Shown here: one piece after another, positions 1-11,000 of the stretch | Layout: every line of letters begins with the position of its first letter | How positions within the stretch are numbered: the first letter of the stretch is position 1 | The notes under the pieces: model-generated | The model's input: only the letters and a program-made list of their open reading frames with translations | What the model was told of the DNA's origin: nothing | Databases searched by the model: none | Assembly: GCA_947044405.1 (NCBI GenBank) | Contig: CAMRHE010000168.1 | Coordinates: 3,567,501 to 3,631,500, forward strand | Source of the DNA: Leptodactylus fallax | Lineage: Eukaryota > Chordata > Amphibia > Anura > Leptodactylidae | DNA: 64,000 bases | Direction of reading: 5' to 3' | Made by a program: the position numbers and the translations under genes

Positions 1-406
1 CAGCTCATAATGGTTTCAAAAGTGTCTTAGAAGAGCAGGCAAGGACTTTTGGACATTTCTCCTCTAATTGGTATATTCTACTGCTATATGTCCACCTAAA
101 ATATCTGCTCATAAATCTCATATTCTCCCTTCTCCAGGTAGACCATTTAATCCATATGCACAGATCAGGGTAATTGTGTAGGGTGTTATTCAGTTTTATG
201 ACCAAGCTTCAGATCTTTTTTTTTAATAATTGTACTATTATACCAGACATTCAAAGCTCAGATTTTTGAAAAGTTGAGAAGACCTTTAGTTAGTGACTTT
301 GTACAGACATAGCTACATATATGGTTATATACTGTAGCTGATACGATTGTAAAAAGACACAGGTACATCAAGTATGGCCTTCAATCCAGAAGAAGACAAA
401 AGCCCC
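1..406. other. AT-rich sequence, no recognised feature
   Basis: No open frame resembles a known protein and I see no terminal repeats or tandem structure. The right border is the TTAA that begins the next element. Confidence 0.5.
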
Positions 407-1152
407 TTAAATGGGGTTGTCTGGGATAAATGGAAATCCCTACACCCTCCCCCTTCCTACTTTCTAAATAACATAATTAATCAAAAATGTATTATTTACC
501 CATACCCCACATGACCACCCCAGGGACATGTTCTGATTATCCGGTGACGATCCGTTTCCCCCATCCACTTCATCATACTTACCTTTCAGCCTTCTTCCTG
601 CGGGATGGCTACTCCTTCTTTTCTGACTGCCAGTGCTGCTCTGCGCACTGCTGCTGATAATCCACCTCTACTGGGCAGCTCCCATGCCTGCGCAGTAGAG
701 GTGGATCATCGCTGCAGAGAACAGAGCAGAGCTGGAGAAAAGCGTGCGCCTGCAGAATCAGTAAAGAAGGAGGGGCCATCCCGCAGGAAGAAGGCTGGAA
801 TGAAGAGAGGTAAGTATATAATGGGGTCGGGGGTTGGGCTGAGTAGGTAGGGAAGGGCTAGTAGTGGGCGGGATAGCTAGAGGGACAGGGAGGGAGGGAC
901 AGAGGGAGAGAGGGAGAGAGAGAGGAGGGAGAGAGGAAGGAGGGGGGGAGTAAGGTGAGAGGGGTTAATGTGGAAGTTACATACCAAGAAGCTGAATCAT
1001 GTAAACAAATGCAGGAGATACCAGGAGCTCCCAGAGACACCCAGAAATCACTCAAGACATGGCTAAAGGTATATGGGTGCATTTATTAACCCATTAATAG
1101 TACTAACGGACATTTTTTAAAAGAACATTTTTTTCCCCGAAAACCCCTTTAA
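407..1152. mobile_element. TTAA-flanked foldback MITE
   Basis: The element is bounded by TTAA at 407-410 and 1149-1152. Its imperfect inverted ends read inward as TTAAATGGGGTTGTCTGGG and TTAAAGGGGTTTTCGGGG. Inner arms around 576-817 are also inverted (CCTCTACTG at 664 answers CAGTAGAGG at 694). Each inner arm ends in a splice-donor-like sequence pointing outward. TTAA duplications are typical of Kolobok and piggyBac elements; which applies here is not settled. Open frames inside are low-complexity shadows. Confidence 0.65.
880..955. repeat. Purine-rich (GAGG/GAGA) tract
   Basis: About 75 bases consist almost entirely of G and A in GAGG and GAGA units, inside the right arm of the preceding MITE. 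The open frame on the opposite strand is a low-complexity artefact rich in Ser, Pro and Leu. Confidence 0.8.
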
Positions 1153-1370
1153 GGCTAAGGCCCCACATTGCTGAAAACCTGCATTTTTGTTGCAGATTTT
1201 GCTGCTGTTTTTTGAGCCAAAGCCAGAAGTGAATTTAGATGAAGGGAGAAGCATAAAAGCTTCCTTTATGTTCCTTAATACAGTATATATTCCTTTTCAA
1301 GCAACTCTTGACTTGACTGGCTCAAAAATATGCAGCAAAACCTGTAGCAAAAACATGGGGCCTTAGCCGA
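1149..1370. mobile_element. Short MITE with GGCTAAGGCCCCA ends
   Basis: Begins with TTAA then GGCTAAGGCCCCACATTGC and ends with the inverse, ATGGGGCCTTAGCC. It abuts the previous MITE and shares its TTAA. The same ends flank the element at 56738-57298, and a lone end occurs near 14866-14880. No coding capacity. Confidence 0.6.
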
Positions 1371-1568
1371 TACCAATAATTCCACATTAGATGAAAAGAG
1401 AGTGATTGATTATTAATTTGTTATGATACAAACATTTACAAGTTATCAAAAATGGTGCAAATTTATCAAGGTGTGCACATGCAATATGATTGCAGCAACT
1501 TGCAAGGCATATTTGTCTTACATTTACCACCTCAAGAATGGTGTGTGCACTAATAATTTGTACAAAAA

Positions 1569-1935
1569 TACACTACTCAAAAAAATAAAGGGAACACTTA
1601 AACAACACAATGTAACTCCAAGTCAATGATACTTCTGTGAAATCCTCCTGTCCAGTTACGAAGCAACACTGAATGTGAAACAATTTCTCCTGCTTTTGTG
1701 CAAATAGAATAGACAACAGGTAGAAATGATGGGCAATTAGCAAGACCACCCCTATAAAGGAGGGCTCTGCAGGTGGTGACCACAGACCATTTCACTGTTC
1801 TCATCCTTTTTGGCTGTTGTTTTGGTCACTTTTGTATTTTGTCATTGCTATCAGCCCTAGAGATAGCATGAGGTGGTGTTTACCTCAGGTAGTGCAGCTC
1901 ATCCAGGATGGCACATCAGTGCGAGCTCTCCCATA
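1569..1935. mobile_element. Tc1/mariner-like element, end fragment
   Basis: Starts with ACACTACTCAAAAAAATAAAGG, close to the end of a Tc1-like family common in fishes, amphibians and lampreys. It runs through the untranslated part and the first transposase segment (near 1890-1925) and then stops abruptly. Recognition is from memory of the family; no intact frame remains. Confidence 0.6.
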
Positions 1936-2070
1936 GAAGTCAATGGAGTCTGCTCTAGACCATTGTGTCTATGGCTCATGGTCCATCTGCAGGAGACAAG
2001 AAGTCGCAAGCTATCTTAGCCTTAATGGCAAGAGTTGAAATTGCAATTTTTCTGCTTTGTTATGCTTTTT

Positions 2071-2405
2071 CATACCTTTGTTATGAGTATTACATTTGTA
2101 GATTTGGAGAAAAACTACTTAGTTAGTTAGGCAAATGAGGCAGTTGATGCTGTGGGGACAGGCCTTCATCTCCTGGAGCACTGCTCTCGTCAGTCAGATC
2201 CCTACTATTTCCTGTCTATACCACTCCACACAGTGAGAGTTGATCCTCCCACTACCCACTGATATCATCAATCCTACTTGAATAGCAAGAGTAGTGCTCC
2301 AGGGAGATGAAGGCCAGCCCCCAGTGCACCAACTGCCTTATTTGCATAATGCTTCAATGTTGTTTTTTCCAAATCTACAAATGTGACATGCTTAACAAAG
2401 GTATG
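2071..2405. mobile_element. 335-bp palindromic MITE
   Basis: The left half (2071-2210) is the inverse of the right half (2285-2405). CATACCTTTGTTA at the left end answers AACAAAGGTATG at the right end, and the arms continue through CTTCATCTCCTGGAGCACT and AGTGCTCCAGGGAGATGAAG. The unpaired centre is about 70 bases. No coding capacity. Confidence 0.75.
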
Positions 2406-2434
2406 TTGTGTATCACTGTAATGTGCTCTTTGGC

Positions 2435-3812
2435 ATCATAGGTAGACCTCAACTATGAGAGACAAAATGAAAAAACAAATCTAGAAAATCACATTTTCTG
2501 ATTTTTAAATGATTTATTTGCAAATTATGGCGGAAAATAAGTATTTGGTCACCTACAAACAAGCAAGATTTCTGGCGCTCACAGACCTGTAACTTCTTCT
2601 TTAAGAGGCTCCTCTGTCCTCCACTCATTACTTGTAGTAATGGCTCCTGTTTGACATTGTTATCGGTATAAAATACACCTGTCCACAACCTCAAACAGTC
2701 ACACTCCAAACTCCACTATAGTGAAGACCAAAGAGCTGTGGAAGGACACCAGAAACAAAATTGTAGACCTGCACCAGGTTGGGAAGACTGAATCTGCAAT
2801 AGGCAAGCAGCTTGGTGTCAAGAAATCAACTGTGGGAGCAATAATTAGAAAATGGAAGACATACAAGTCCACTGATAATCTCCCTCGATCAGGAGCTCCA
2901 CGCAAAATCTCACCCCATGGGGTCAAAATGATCACAAGAACGGTGAGCAAAAATCCCAGAACCACACGGGGGGACCTAGTGAATGACCTGCAGAAAGCTG
3001 GGACTAACGTAACAAAGGCTACCGTCAGTAACACACTACGCCTCCAGGGACTGAGATCCTGCAGTGCCAGACATGTCCCCCTGCTTAAACCAGTACATAT
3101 CGGGGCCCATCTGAAGTTTGCTAGAGAGAATTTGGATGTTCCAGAAGAGTATTGGGAGAATGTCATATGGTCAGATGAAACCAAAGTAGACCTGTTTGGT
3201 AGAAACACAACTCGTCGTCTTTGGAGGAGAGTGAATGCTGAGTTGCCTCCAAAGAACACCGTATCTACTGTGAAGCATGGGGGTGGCAACATCATGCTTT
3301 GGGACTGTTTCTCTGCAAAGGGACCAAGACGACTGGTTCATGTACATGAAAGAATGAATGGGGCTATGTATCATGAGATTTTGAGTGCAAACCTCCTTCT
3401 ATCAGCAAGGGCATTGAAGATGAACCGTGGCTGGGTCTTTCAGCATGACAATGATCCCAAGTATCACTGCTCTAGAGTAGACCTGCATGGAGGAATGGGC
3501 CAACATACCAACAACAATGTGTGCCAACCTTGTGAAGACTTACAGAAAACGTTGGACTTCTGTCATTGCCAACAAACGATATATAACAAAGTATTGAGAT
3601 GAACTTTTGTTATTGACCAAATACTTATTTTCCACCATAAGTTGCAAATAAATTCTTTAAAAATCAAGCAATGTGATTTTCTGGATTTGTTTTCTCATTT
3701 TGTCTCTCATAGTTGAGGTCTACATATGCTGTCAATTACAGGCCTCTCTCATCTTTTTAAGTGGGAGAACTTGCACAATTGGTGGCTAACTAAATACTTT
3801 TTTTCCCTACTG
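2435..3812 (+). mobile_element. Tc1-like element, family A copy 1 (5'-truncated)
   Basis: First of five copies of one Tc1 family in the window. The outer 80-90 bases of the left terminal repeat are missing: it starts at the internal CATCATAGGTAGACC. The right end is present (CCCTACTG followed by TA at 3813). Inside is a damaged transposase frame. Confidence 0.85.
2718..3602 (+). pseudogene. Tc1-like transposase, family A copy 1, broken
   Basis: An N-terminal helix-turn-helix region (roughly residues 1-110, including [12 protein letters not shown]) is followed by the DDE domain with WSDETK (first Asp) and HDNDPK (second Asp). Tc1 transposases cut and paste DNA at TA sites in the nucleus and need a DD34E triad. 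Here about 150 bases are missing after AATGATCCCAAG, so the segment with PDLNPIE and the catalytic Glu is gone and the C-terminus reads out of frame. The usual start ATG is ATA in this copy; the open frame begins at GTG (2721). It cannot encode an active transposase. Confidence 0.9.
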
Positions 3813-4093
3813 TATAATATGCCAGTATTAATAAAGACCCCAACTGGAGCAAGGAAAGAGAGATTTATGAAGAGGCTGCAGTCTCTTTATAAATCAGTTA
3901 GACATCCCAGCACCAGATTAGATACTGGCGTAGATTTCCAATATAACTCACGCCTGAAAACTTTCATTAAATATGCGCCACAATATTATCCCTCTACAGT
4001 AGTTTCCAGGTGCAAAGGGATTGATAAATCTCCCCCACAGTATGCTGAAAACAGATAAGTCCACTATGCTCATTATTTTTTATACTGTGCATA
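3813..4093. repeat. Old interspersed repeat fragment
   Basis: Between about 3920 and 4040 the sequence resembles 23848-24031: both share TAGATTTCC, CCACAATATTATCCCTC and GATAAAT(C/G)TCCCCCA. This is a dispersed repeat of unknown class, present at least twice. Confidence 0.45.
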
Positions 4094-4199
4094 AAGGGGC
4101 GTAACTAGCAAAGACTGGGCTCCATAGCAATCTTTTGACTTGGTCCCCCCTGGAATGGCGCCCCCTTTCCTGGCCCCCACAAAGCATGACACTCCATTT

Positions 4200-4540
4200 A
4201 CACACACAGTATAATGTCCCATAGCAGTCCCTCCACACAGTATACTGTCCCATAGCGACCCCTCCACACAATTTAATGTCCCATAGCGGACCCTGCACAC
4301 AGTATAATTTCCCATAGCGGCCCCTGCACTCGGTATAATGTCACATAGTGGCCCCTCCACACAGTATAATGTTCCATAGCAGCCCCTCCACACAGTTTAA
4401 TGTCCCATAGCAGCCCCTGCACACAGTATAATTTCCCACAGCAGCCCCTGCACACAGTATAATGCCACATAGTGGCCTCTCCACACAGTATAATGTCCCA
4501 TAGCAGCTCATCCACACAGTATTATGTCCTATCATGACCT
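4200..4540. repeat. 31-bp minisatellite, about 11 units
   Basis: The unit contains CCACACAGTATAATGTCCC and ATAGCAGCCCCT and repeats every 31 bases (unit phases at 4214, 4245 and 4276). The same unit, inverted, forms a longer array at 49948-50670. Overlapping open frames on the minus strand are products of the repeat. Confidence 0.9.
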
Positions 4541-4696
4541 CTATGTTGTTCGTAGTAAATATTGCAAAAAATTTGGGTTCGTTAGAACCCTTTTTGGGGT
4601 ATACCACTCAGAAACGTTTATTATACTCTGGAGTCTTTTAAAACCCCAGAATATAATGATCGGATGCCCAGGGTAGGCGATAAACATAAAAACCGG

Positions 4697-4797
4697 TACT
4701 CACCTCTCCTGCGCTCCGGCATGACTTCTTGCTGCTTTCGGTCCTCTATGTCGGCATCATTATGCACCGCAACATGGGTATGATCTGCGTGACGTCA
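4697..4797 (-). promoter_or_regulatory. CRE-like site followed by splice-donor-like sequence
   Basis: On the minus strand a palindromic TGACGTCA (4790-4797) is followed about 85 bases downstream by GGAGAG|GTGAGTA (4709 to 4697), a consensus 5' splice site. The same arrangement occurs at 51953-52053. Promoter and splicing roles are inferred from motif matches only. Confidence 0.4.
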
Positions 4798-5086
4798 CAG
4801 GAGTATAATAATAGCAGTATTTGTTGGGGTTCGCCCAACAAATACTCTTGCCGCGGACTCCCTGGAGGGCAGAAGGGGAAGCGGAGGCGGCCGTGAGCAG
4901 GAATGGGAATAGGAATGTAAATAGGGCCTGTTACCTGCTGGGATTATTCCAGCAGGCAACAGCCTATTAAAAAAAAAAAAAAAAAAAATAGCAGGGGCCC
5001 GGGGGGCCCCTAAGGTCGCGGGCCCCGTAGTAGCCGCTACGGCTGCTACAGCGGTACTTACGCCACTGTGTGCACACAAACCCATG

Positions 5087-6208
5087 TGTGGCATCCCAGA
5101 GCTGGCTATGGCTGGGCTGAGGGTGATCTCTGTGCATTGTATTATTTCCTGTTGCTTCATAGCCTGTGTGACATAGCAGGGGGTCCTGAGTCTCACACAA
5201 CACAGCGCCACCTAGTGAGCCTCACACATGCATTACACCTCCCATAGGATTGAATAGTAACCAAATGTCCAATGGGAGGACATCGCCTGGGAAAAGGGGA
5301 GGAGTCAGCTGATCACTGGGTCCCCATGGTAACACCCCTGCAGGAAGGTCCTGCGTGTGAGGAGTTAGAAGTGTGGAGTGTTAGGAGGAGGAGGTGAAGA
5401 GATAAGTGTGATGTCCTGTGAAGAAAGCAGTGAGTTTAGTGCAGGAATCTCAAGTCCTAGACAGGCCCAGGAAGGTTGGAGAGCTGACATACTCCAGCTA
5501 TTCAGAAGATCCTGTCCCCTGTCTGCCTAGCCATCGCCCTGAAGGAAGTCACTCATCATTATCTTGTCAGCATGAGACTGTGGAGAGAACATTCTGGAAC
5601 ACGTGCTCCATAGCAAGTATCACAGGATCCAGGGGCCAAGGCCAGACCTGTGGAATATCCTGCCACCCTGACTATTGCACCCCGAAACTCTGAGCTATCA
5701 GGGCCACATAACGTGAGTGGGGAATATTGTGTACTAGTATCATGGTGGGCATCCTCCTATGAGCCAAATAGGAGCCCAGACGCACCTTAGGGCTGTAACA
5801 CTGAAGTATAAGGGGCTAGGAACACCTTTCATCAAGTCTACCCTGCACCCCAGGACTTTGCTGTGTCACCAGGCGTACCCCGTTGTTTTGTATTGAAGAA
5901 ACTGTTTAAGCATTTGTGCCTCCACACCCATGGAAGTAAAAGTTCAACTTTACAACCGTTTCTGTGTCTGACTCTGCACCGACAACATCAGGGCGCCCCA
6001 AACACCACCAGTCGGCACAGTATAGGGGAAGCGCCCCGGGGGAACAATCACCACCAACATTTGTGCAGCCCCCTCATCACCGGTACCAGTGGTGGTAACG
6101 TGGGACAGCACCAGCGCTGCGCCCTCGTGCCCAGAGACCGTGACAAGTCTGCGCTGTTTGCACCCCCGCAATCCCAACTGCAGCGTTACCTTCCATCTGG
6201 TCACCGCA
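5087..6208 (+). repeat. gypsy-1 5' LTR
   Basis: A 1122-bp direct repeat begins TGTGGCATCCC and ends GGTCACCGCA, the canonical TG...CA form. It should carry the element promoter and polyadenylation signals. Compared with the 3' LTR it has one extra base plus one substitution near 6165. Short open frames within it (for example 5418-5693) recur unchanged in the 3' LTR and are not evidence of a gene. Confidence 0.95.
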
Positions 6209-6972
6209 AGAAAAACTGGCGTCACGAACAGGATACGGGTGTGTGCCATTTTGAGAAAGTCACCACGAAAAGTGCGCCAAATTGTCTCCAGAGCATCGGT
6301 CTTTATTGTGGACTTTGCTAAGATCAAGTTTATTCCCTGAGAGTGCTTGCCACAAAGAGGGGGAGCCCTATACCCCTGAAGTAAGCCCTAAAGACTGTCC
6401 TCTCAGTGTGTTACAGCCCTGGAAGAGTTAAAACGCCCAGGACTTGTTTGCTGCGCCACATCGCTGTGTAAGAACGCCCACAAAGGGTTAATTGTACCTT
6501 GCAAAAGTGCGGGAGATTTTTAGCACTGCCCATGAGGCCAGGAGACCCATCTGCCGCCATCTTAGGAGAGCCCAGAATGCTGAGCGCAATGCTCCAGCGC
6601 ACCCATACAAGAAAGTGAAAGGCGAACGTGCCAGCGCCATTTCTGACTCTCCGGTGCCGCATCACCGTCCCTGCTGTGCACCGCTGATCTCTGGTCCACG
6701 CTGCAGTTGCTGTCAGTGAGTACTGTGCCTCCCTGTCCTTGTCTTCAGTCCTCCCATGGCCCCAGCGAGTGTTTTCCGTGTACAGTGTCCGTGGGGAGTG
6801 CCACCATTAAAGAGGGGGAGCACACCGTCAGCCTGCATCACAGTGACTCTGTTAATAGCTACAGCATTCTTAAAGGGACAGCATTCCAAGTTGTAGTCTC
6901 CATTCCCTGCCAGCAAGCAGTTGAGTTTCTTAAAGAGATGGCGACCTAATTCCAGTCATACTTGCAAACAAC
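6209..6972 (+). other. gypsy-1 leader with possible primer-binding site
   Basis: Sequence between the 5' LTR and gag. TGGCGTCACGAACAGGAT at 6217-6234 lies eight bases after the LTR and starts with TGG, as expected for pairing with a tRNA 3' end; I cannot name the tRNA. The rest is a long untranslated leader in which no frame resembles a known protein. Packaging signals would be expected here. Confidence 0.55.
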
Positions 6973-8061
6973 ATGACTGAGCAAAGTGACATTGTGCCAT
7001 CTGTTTCTAGTGATCCAGCAGTGCCCATGGTGAGCAGCCTACCATTCTCCATGCCATTTTACCCTGGCGCACCATGGCTGCCGTGCTACAAAGGGGAGGC
7101 GCATACCCTCAGGGACTTTCGTGAGAAGATGCTGTCTCTCTTCCAGTTCTATCCTCTGAATACAGAACAGCAGATACAGATCCTGCTGGGCCAGCTTGAG
7201 GGTGCTGCAGCTAGGGAGGTCAAATCCTGGCCTGCCTCTGACAAAAGAACTCCTGGGCAAATTCTGGACAAACTCCAGGTGAACTTTGACGTGCGATCTG
7301 TCTCCGAGGTAAAGATGCGCTTCTTTTCCAGGCGACAACTACCTGGTGAGACCCTGCGGGACTATGCTTTATCCCTCCAAGAGGCGTTCAGAGCTGTGGT
7401 GCAAGTGGATCCACGTGAAAATGTGGACTCTGATAAAATCTTGCTTGACCGCTTCATAGAAGGGGCGGGTACCACATTGCTCCAGAGTCAGTTGTGAATG
7501 CTTGCTGCACAACATCCCAGCATCACGTTTGCTGACTTCAAGGCCCTTGCCATCCAGGTCTTGGGACAGGAGCAGCCCCAGCCGAGCCCAGTCATCTGTG
7601 CTCCCTCACCTGGACCCTCAACAAGCATCGCTCCAGTTGTCCTGTCACTACCTCTGGGTACCTCACCTGCTGCCCAAACTGCGCAGACTACACCAGCAGA
7701 CTCCAGAGATGACCTTCTGGCCCGAGTGGATCATCTGACCCGTGCCATGGAACAGATCACCGTCCGTCTAGATCGTCTGACCCAGCCGTCTTCATCGTCC
7801 AGTGATCCTTTGCGAAGTCTCAACATCTCACCTGAGTCGCCGCCCAGACGTCCGTCTTCAGTGAAACCTCCGCAGAGTGAGAGGCCATACTGTACCTATT
7901 GCCATAGATATGGACACACCAGGCCTCAGTGTTTTCAGTTAAACGGGCCACCCCCGAGGCAGCGGGCCAACCCTCGGGAGGAAAGAAGAAGGGCCCAGGT
8001 GAATCTTCAGTGCCATTGTCACGCTTCGTCTCAGCCTGCCCACACATCACAATCCGGGTGA
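6973..8061 (+). pseudogene. gag: gypsy-1 gag with one in-frame stop
   Basis: The structural protein of the retrotransposon particle. ATG at 6973 has A at -3. The first 174 residues have the helical capsid-like pattern of gypsy Gag (FREKMLSLFQF, LLGQLEGAAAREV). They are followed by TGA at 7495-7497, and the same frame continues to 8061. The second part is Pro-rich and ends in a CX2CX4HX4C zinc knuckle (CTYCHRYGHTRPQC, near 7891-7932) and a basic tail. TGA fits decay of an Arg CGA codon at a CpG. The end of gag overlaps pol by about 150 bases in the -1 frame. Confidence 0.9.
7938..7996 (+). promoter_or_regulatory. Predicted -1 ribosomal frameshift signal (gag to pol)
   Basis: The heptamer G TTA AAC (7938-7944) lies in the gag frame just after the zinc knuckle. 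After an 8-base spacer, CCCGAGG (7953-7959) can pair with CCTCGGG (7972-7978). The loop's GGGCC (7964-7968) can pair with GGCCC (7992-7996) across a 13-base purine-rich loop, forming an H-type pseudoknot. A -1 slip moves ribosomes exactly into the pol frame, which has no ATG of its own before the protease. GUUAAAC is a known slippery sequence. Pairing was worked out by eye. Confidence 0.75.
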
Positions 8062-11000
8062 ACGGCGTCCCTCTGACAGCGTTGGTGGACACTGGATCTC
8101 AGGTAACAACCCTGCGCAAGCAGGTGTTCCTTGAACATTGGGACTTAGGTGTGTTGAATAGAACACCTGACACATGGATAAATCTGTGTGCCAGCAATGG
8201 ACAGCCCATACCACAGCAGGGTTATTGGGAACCCACTATCCAGATTGGGGACTTGAAACTGCCTAGACAGGGTGTAATTGTCACTGATGTAGAGGATGAT
8301 AGGTTTGCAGTTGTAATATTAGGCATGAATGTTTTACGCCATTGCTTTGCAGAAGTGTTGGATGCCTTGCATGCCTCTCTCCTTACAGCTTCTCCCAGTG
8401 ACCAGCAGACCATTCAGCGGGCCATTCGTGTACTCAATGTCCAGCACAAGTTTGCCAACAAACAAGGTGAAATTGGTCGAGTCCGGATCCAAGATACCCG
8501 TCCAGTAACCCTACAGCCTGGAACAGAAACTATGGTGTGGTGCCGTGCCCGTCCGGGCATAGAAAATCAGGACTACGAGGCCTTGCTACAACCCATACAG
8601 ATAGATGGCCAACCACTTGTCATGGCTGCCCGCAGCCTTGTCACAGTTTCCAATGGACGTGTTCCTGTCCGCTTAGTCAACTTGGGCGATGCTCCAGTGA
8701 ACCTCCACAAGTTCCACTCTGTGGCCCTGCTACACCGGTTAGCACCAGAAGACATTCTCTCTGGTGATTCTACCGCCACACAGCATTCCACCCAAGCTGC
8801 TGAGAACATTCAGAATGGAGCCACGAAGTCCTGGTGGGATGAATTGAACGTGGGAGACGCCAATACCCCTATAGAGCACATCAATGGGGTTCGCAATGTG
8901 GCCAAGCGTTACCAACAGGCATTCAGCAAACACCCATTGGACTTTGGTAAGACCACGACCATACAACATCGCATTCTGACTGGTGACCACCATCCAATCA
9001 AGGAGCGTCACCGTCCAATACCACCAGCGATGTACCAACCGGTGAAAAAGATGATCCAAGAGATGCGAGATGCTGATGTCATCCGGTAGAGTAACAGCCC
9101 CTGGGCAGCCCCGCTAGTCCTTGTCAAGAAGAAAGACGGAACCCTACGATTTTGTGTGGACTATCGTAAACTCAACAACGTCACGCACAAAGACGCATAC
9201 CCATTGCCGCGGATTGAGGAATCTCTAACGGCTTTGGGATCAGCTACCTGTTTCTCGACCCTGGACTTAACCAGTGGATACTGGCAAGTCCCTATGGCGC
9301 CTGAAGATCGTGAAAAGACTGCGTTTACGACCCCGATGGGACTCTTTGAATTCAATAGTATGCCATTTGGGCTATGTAATGCCCCAGCCACATTCCAAAG
9401 GCTTATGGAGAGGTGCCTCGGCCATGAGAATTTCCAGAGTGTGCTACTTTACCTGGACGATGTTATTGTATTCTCCCGGACATACCAAGAACACCTTCGT
9501 CACCTGTCCGAGGTATTCAAGGTACTTATACAGCACGGCCTAAAGTTGAAGCCCTCCAAGTGCTACCTGTTGAAACCCCAAGTTCACTACCTTGGGCATG
9601 TCGTGAGCGCACAAGGCGTCCAACCTGATCCTGAAAAGATCACTGCAGTCCAGAACTGGCGAAGACCAACTACCGTCAAAGAAGTCCGAAGCTTCCTTGG
9701 ATTCGCAGGTTACTACCGGCGTTTCATACCACACTTCGCCCAAGTAGCCGAGCCTCTGAACGAGTTGTTGCGCGGTTGTCCCAGAGAAAACTACAACCGA
9801 AAGCTTCCGGTAGACTGGACAGCGCGTCAAGAGGAAGCCTTTCAAGCGCTTAAAGCACTTCTGACGCAACCACCAATTCTAGCCTATCCCAACTACAGTC
9901 AGCCATTCCGCTTGTACACAGATGCAAGTCACCAAGGTTTGGGTGCAGTGTTGTCCCAGGTTCAGGACAACAAAGAGCGAGTCATCGCCTACGCCAGCAG
10001 GAGTCTGAGAGGCGCGGAGAAGAACGACCAGAACTATAGTTCTTTCAAACTCGAACTTCTGGCGCTTGTCTGGGCCGTGACAGAGAAGTTTAAAGACTAC
10101 CTGGCTGACACACCCTTTACCGTGTACACAGATAACAATCCGTTGGCGCATCTCGACACTGCTCGACTGGGAGCCCTTGAACAACGGTGGGCCTCAAGAC
10201 TCGCGAATTACAAGTTCTCTGTCAAGTATCGCAGTGGCAAGTCCAACGCTAACGCTGATGCACTCTCAAGGTTGCCTGTGGGAGAAGAACCACCCCGAGA
10301 AGACATCTGGGAAGAGGTGGAGATGCCACCATTCTACAACAAGTTTGCCCAACAGGTTGCTATTGGTGTCCCTGTAGAAGGAGAATCTCTGGCGAAAACA
10401 GCTGCCGAATCCCTCCAGGAGCCATCTCTGTGGAAAACGTTCCAAGAAGAGAACAGAGTTTTAGGAGAATTGTCAGATTTCCTGCTTACAGGAAGAATAC
10501 CAACCCGTGTAAAGAGAGGTCTTCATGACGTGGAATTAAAACGCCTTTGGCGACAGAGGAAGCGCCTGTTTGTCCAACGAGGTCTTCTACTTAGAAACAC
10601 TCTTGATCCTGTCACAGGTGAAAGGCTTCATCAGATCCTCGTACCAAGAAGAGACGCACAGATGATACTTGAGGCGTATCATGACAGATCCGGTCACTTC
10701 GGGGTACAAAAGACCGAAGCTACCATCCGTCGTCGCTTCTATTGGGTTGGGATGAGGAGTGACATTGAGAGTTGGTGCCGAGAGTGTCCCGCCTGTAGTA
10801 TCACCAAGGAAGGTCGAAGAGATCAGAAGGCCCCTCTACATCCAATTAAGACTCAAAAGCCGTGTGAAATTGTTGCTCTGGACCATGTGAAGTTGGGTCC
10901 CACACGTTCCGGCTACAGCTACGCTCTGACAATGGTGGATCATTACTCCAAGTTCCTTGTCATCGTGCCTGTCAGAGATCTTACAGCAAGAACTACGGCT

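Larger units (their letters stand above)
4094..5068. mobile_element. hAT-type non-autonomous element (family H)
   Basis: The ends are inverted (GGGGCGTAACTA at left, and CAGTGGCGTAAGTA read inward from the right). The flanks are near-identical 8-bp duplications, tgtgcata (4086-4093) and tgtgcaca (5069-5076). Eight-base duplications with short CAG-type ends fit the hAT superfamily. It contains a 31-bp minisatellite, a splice-donor-like site with a TGACGTCA motif, and a poly(A) tract near 4970. No transposase. Confidence 0.75.

Noticed and set aside
605..850. 81-codon open frame near the left edge
   Set aside because: Lies across the inverted arms of a MITE; no domain, no conserved neighbour, and it ends in the splice-donor arm.
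858..1082. Ser/Pro/Leu-rich frame on the minus strand
   Set aside because: Translation of a purine-rich tract.
2699..3295. 198-codon minus-strand frame
   Set aside because: Antisense of the Tc1 transposase; the same shadow appears in every family A copy.
4073..4607. Overlapping minus-strand frames with Cys/Tyr-rich repeats
   Set aside because: Products of the 31-bp minisatellite; the period is not a multiple of three, so several frames show the same words in turn.
5418..5693. 91-codon frame repeated at 12910-13185
   Set aside because: Lies inside both LTRs; duplication reflects the LTR, not a conserved gene.
9087..9089. TAG in pol as a programmed readthrough site
   Set aside because: A frameshift signal already provides gag-pol expression, and the stop lies inside the RT region rather than at a gene border; a mutation is simpler.
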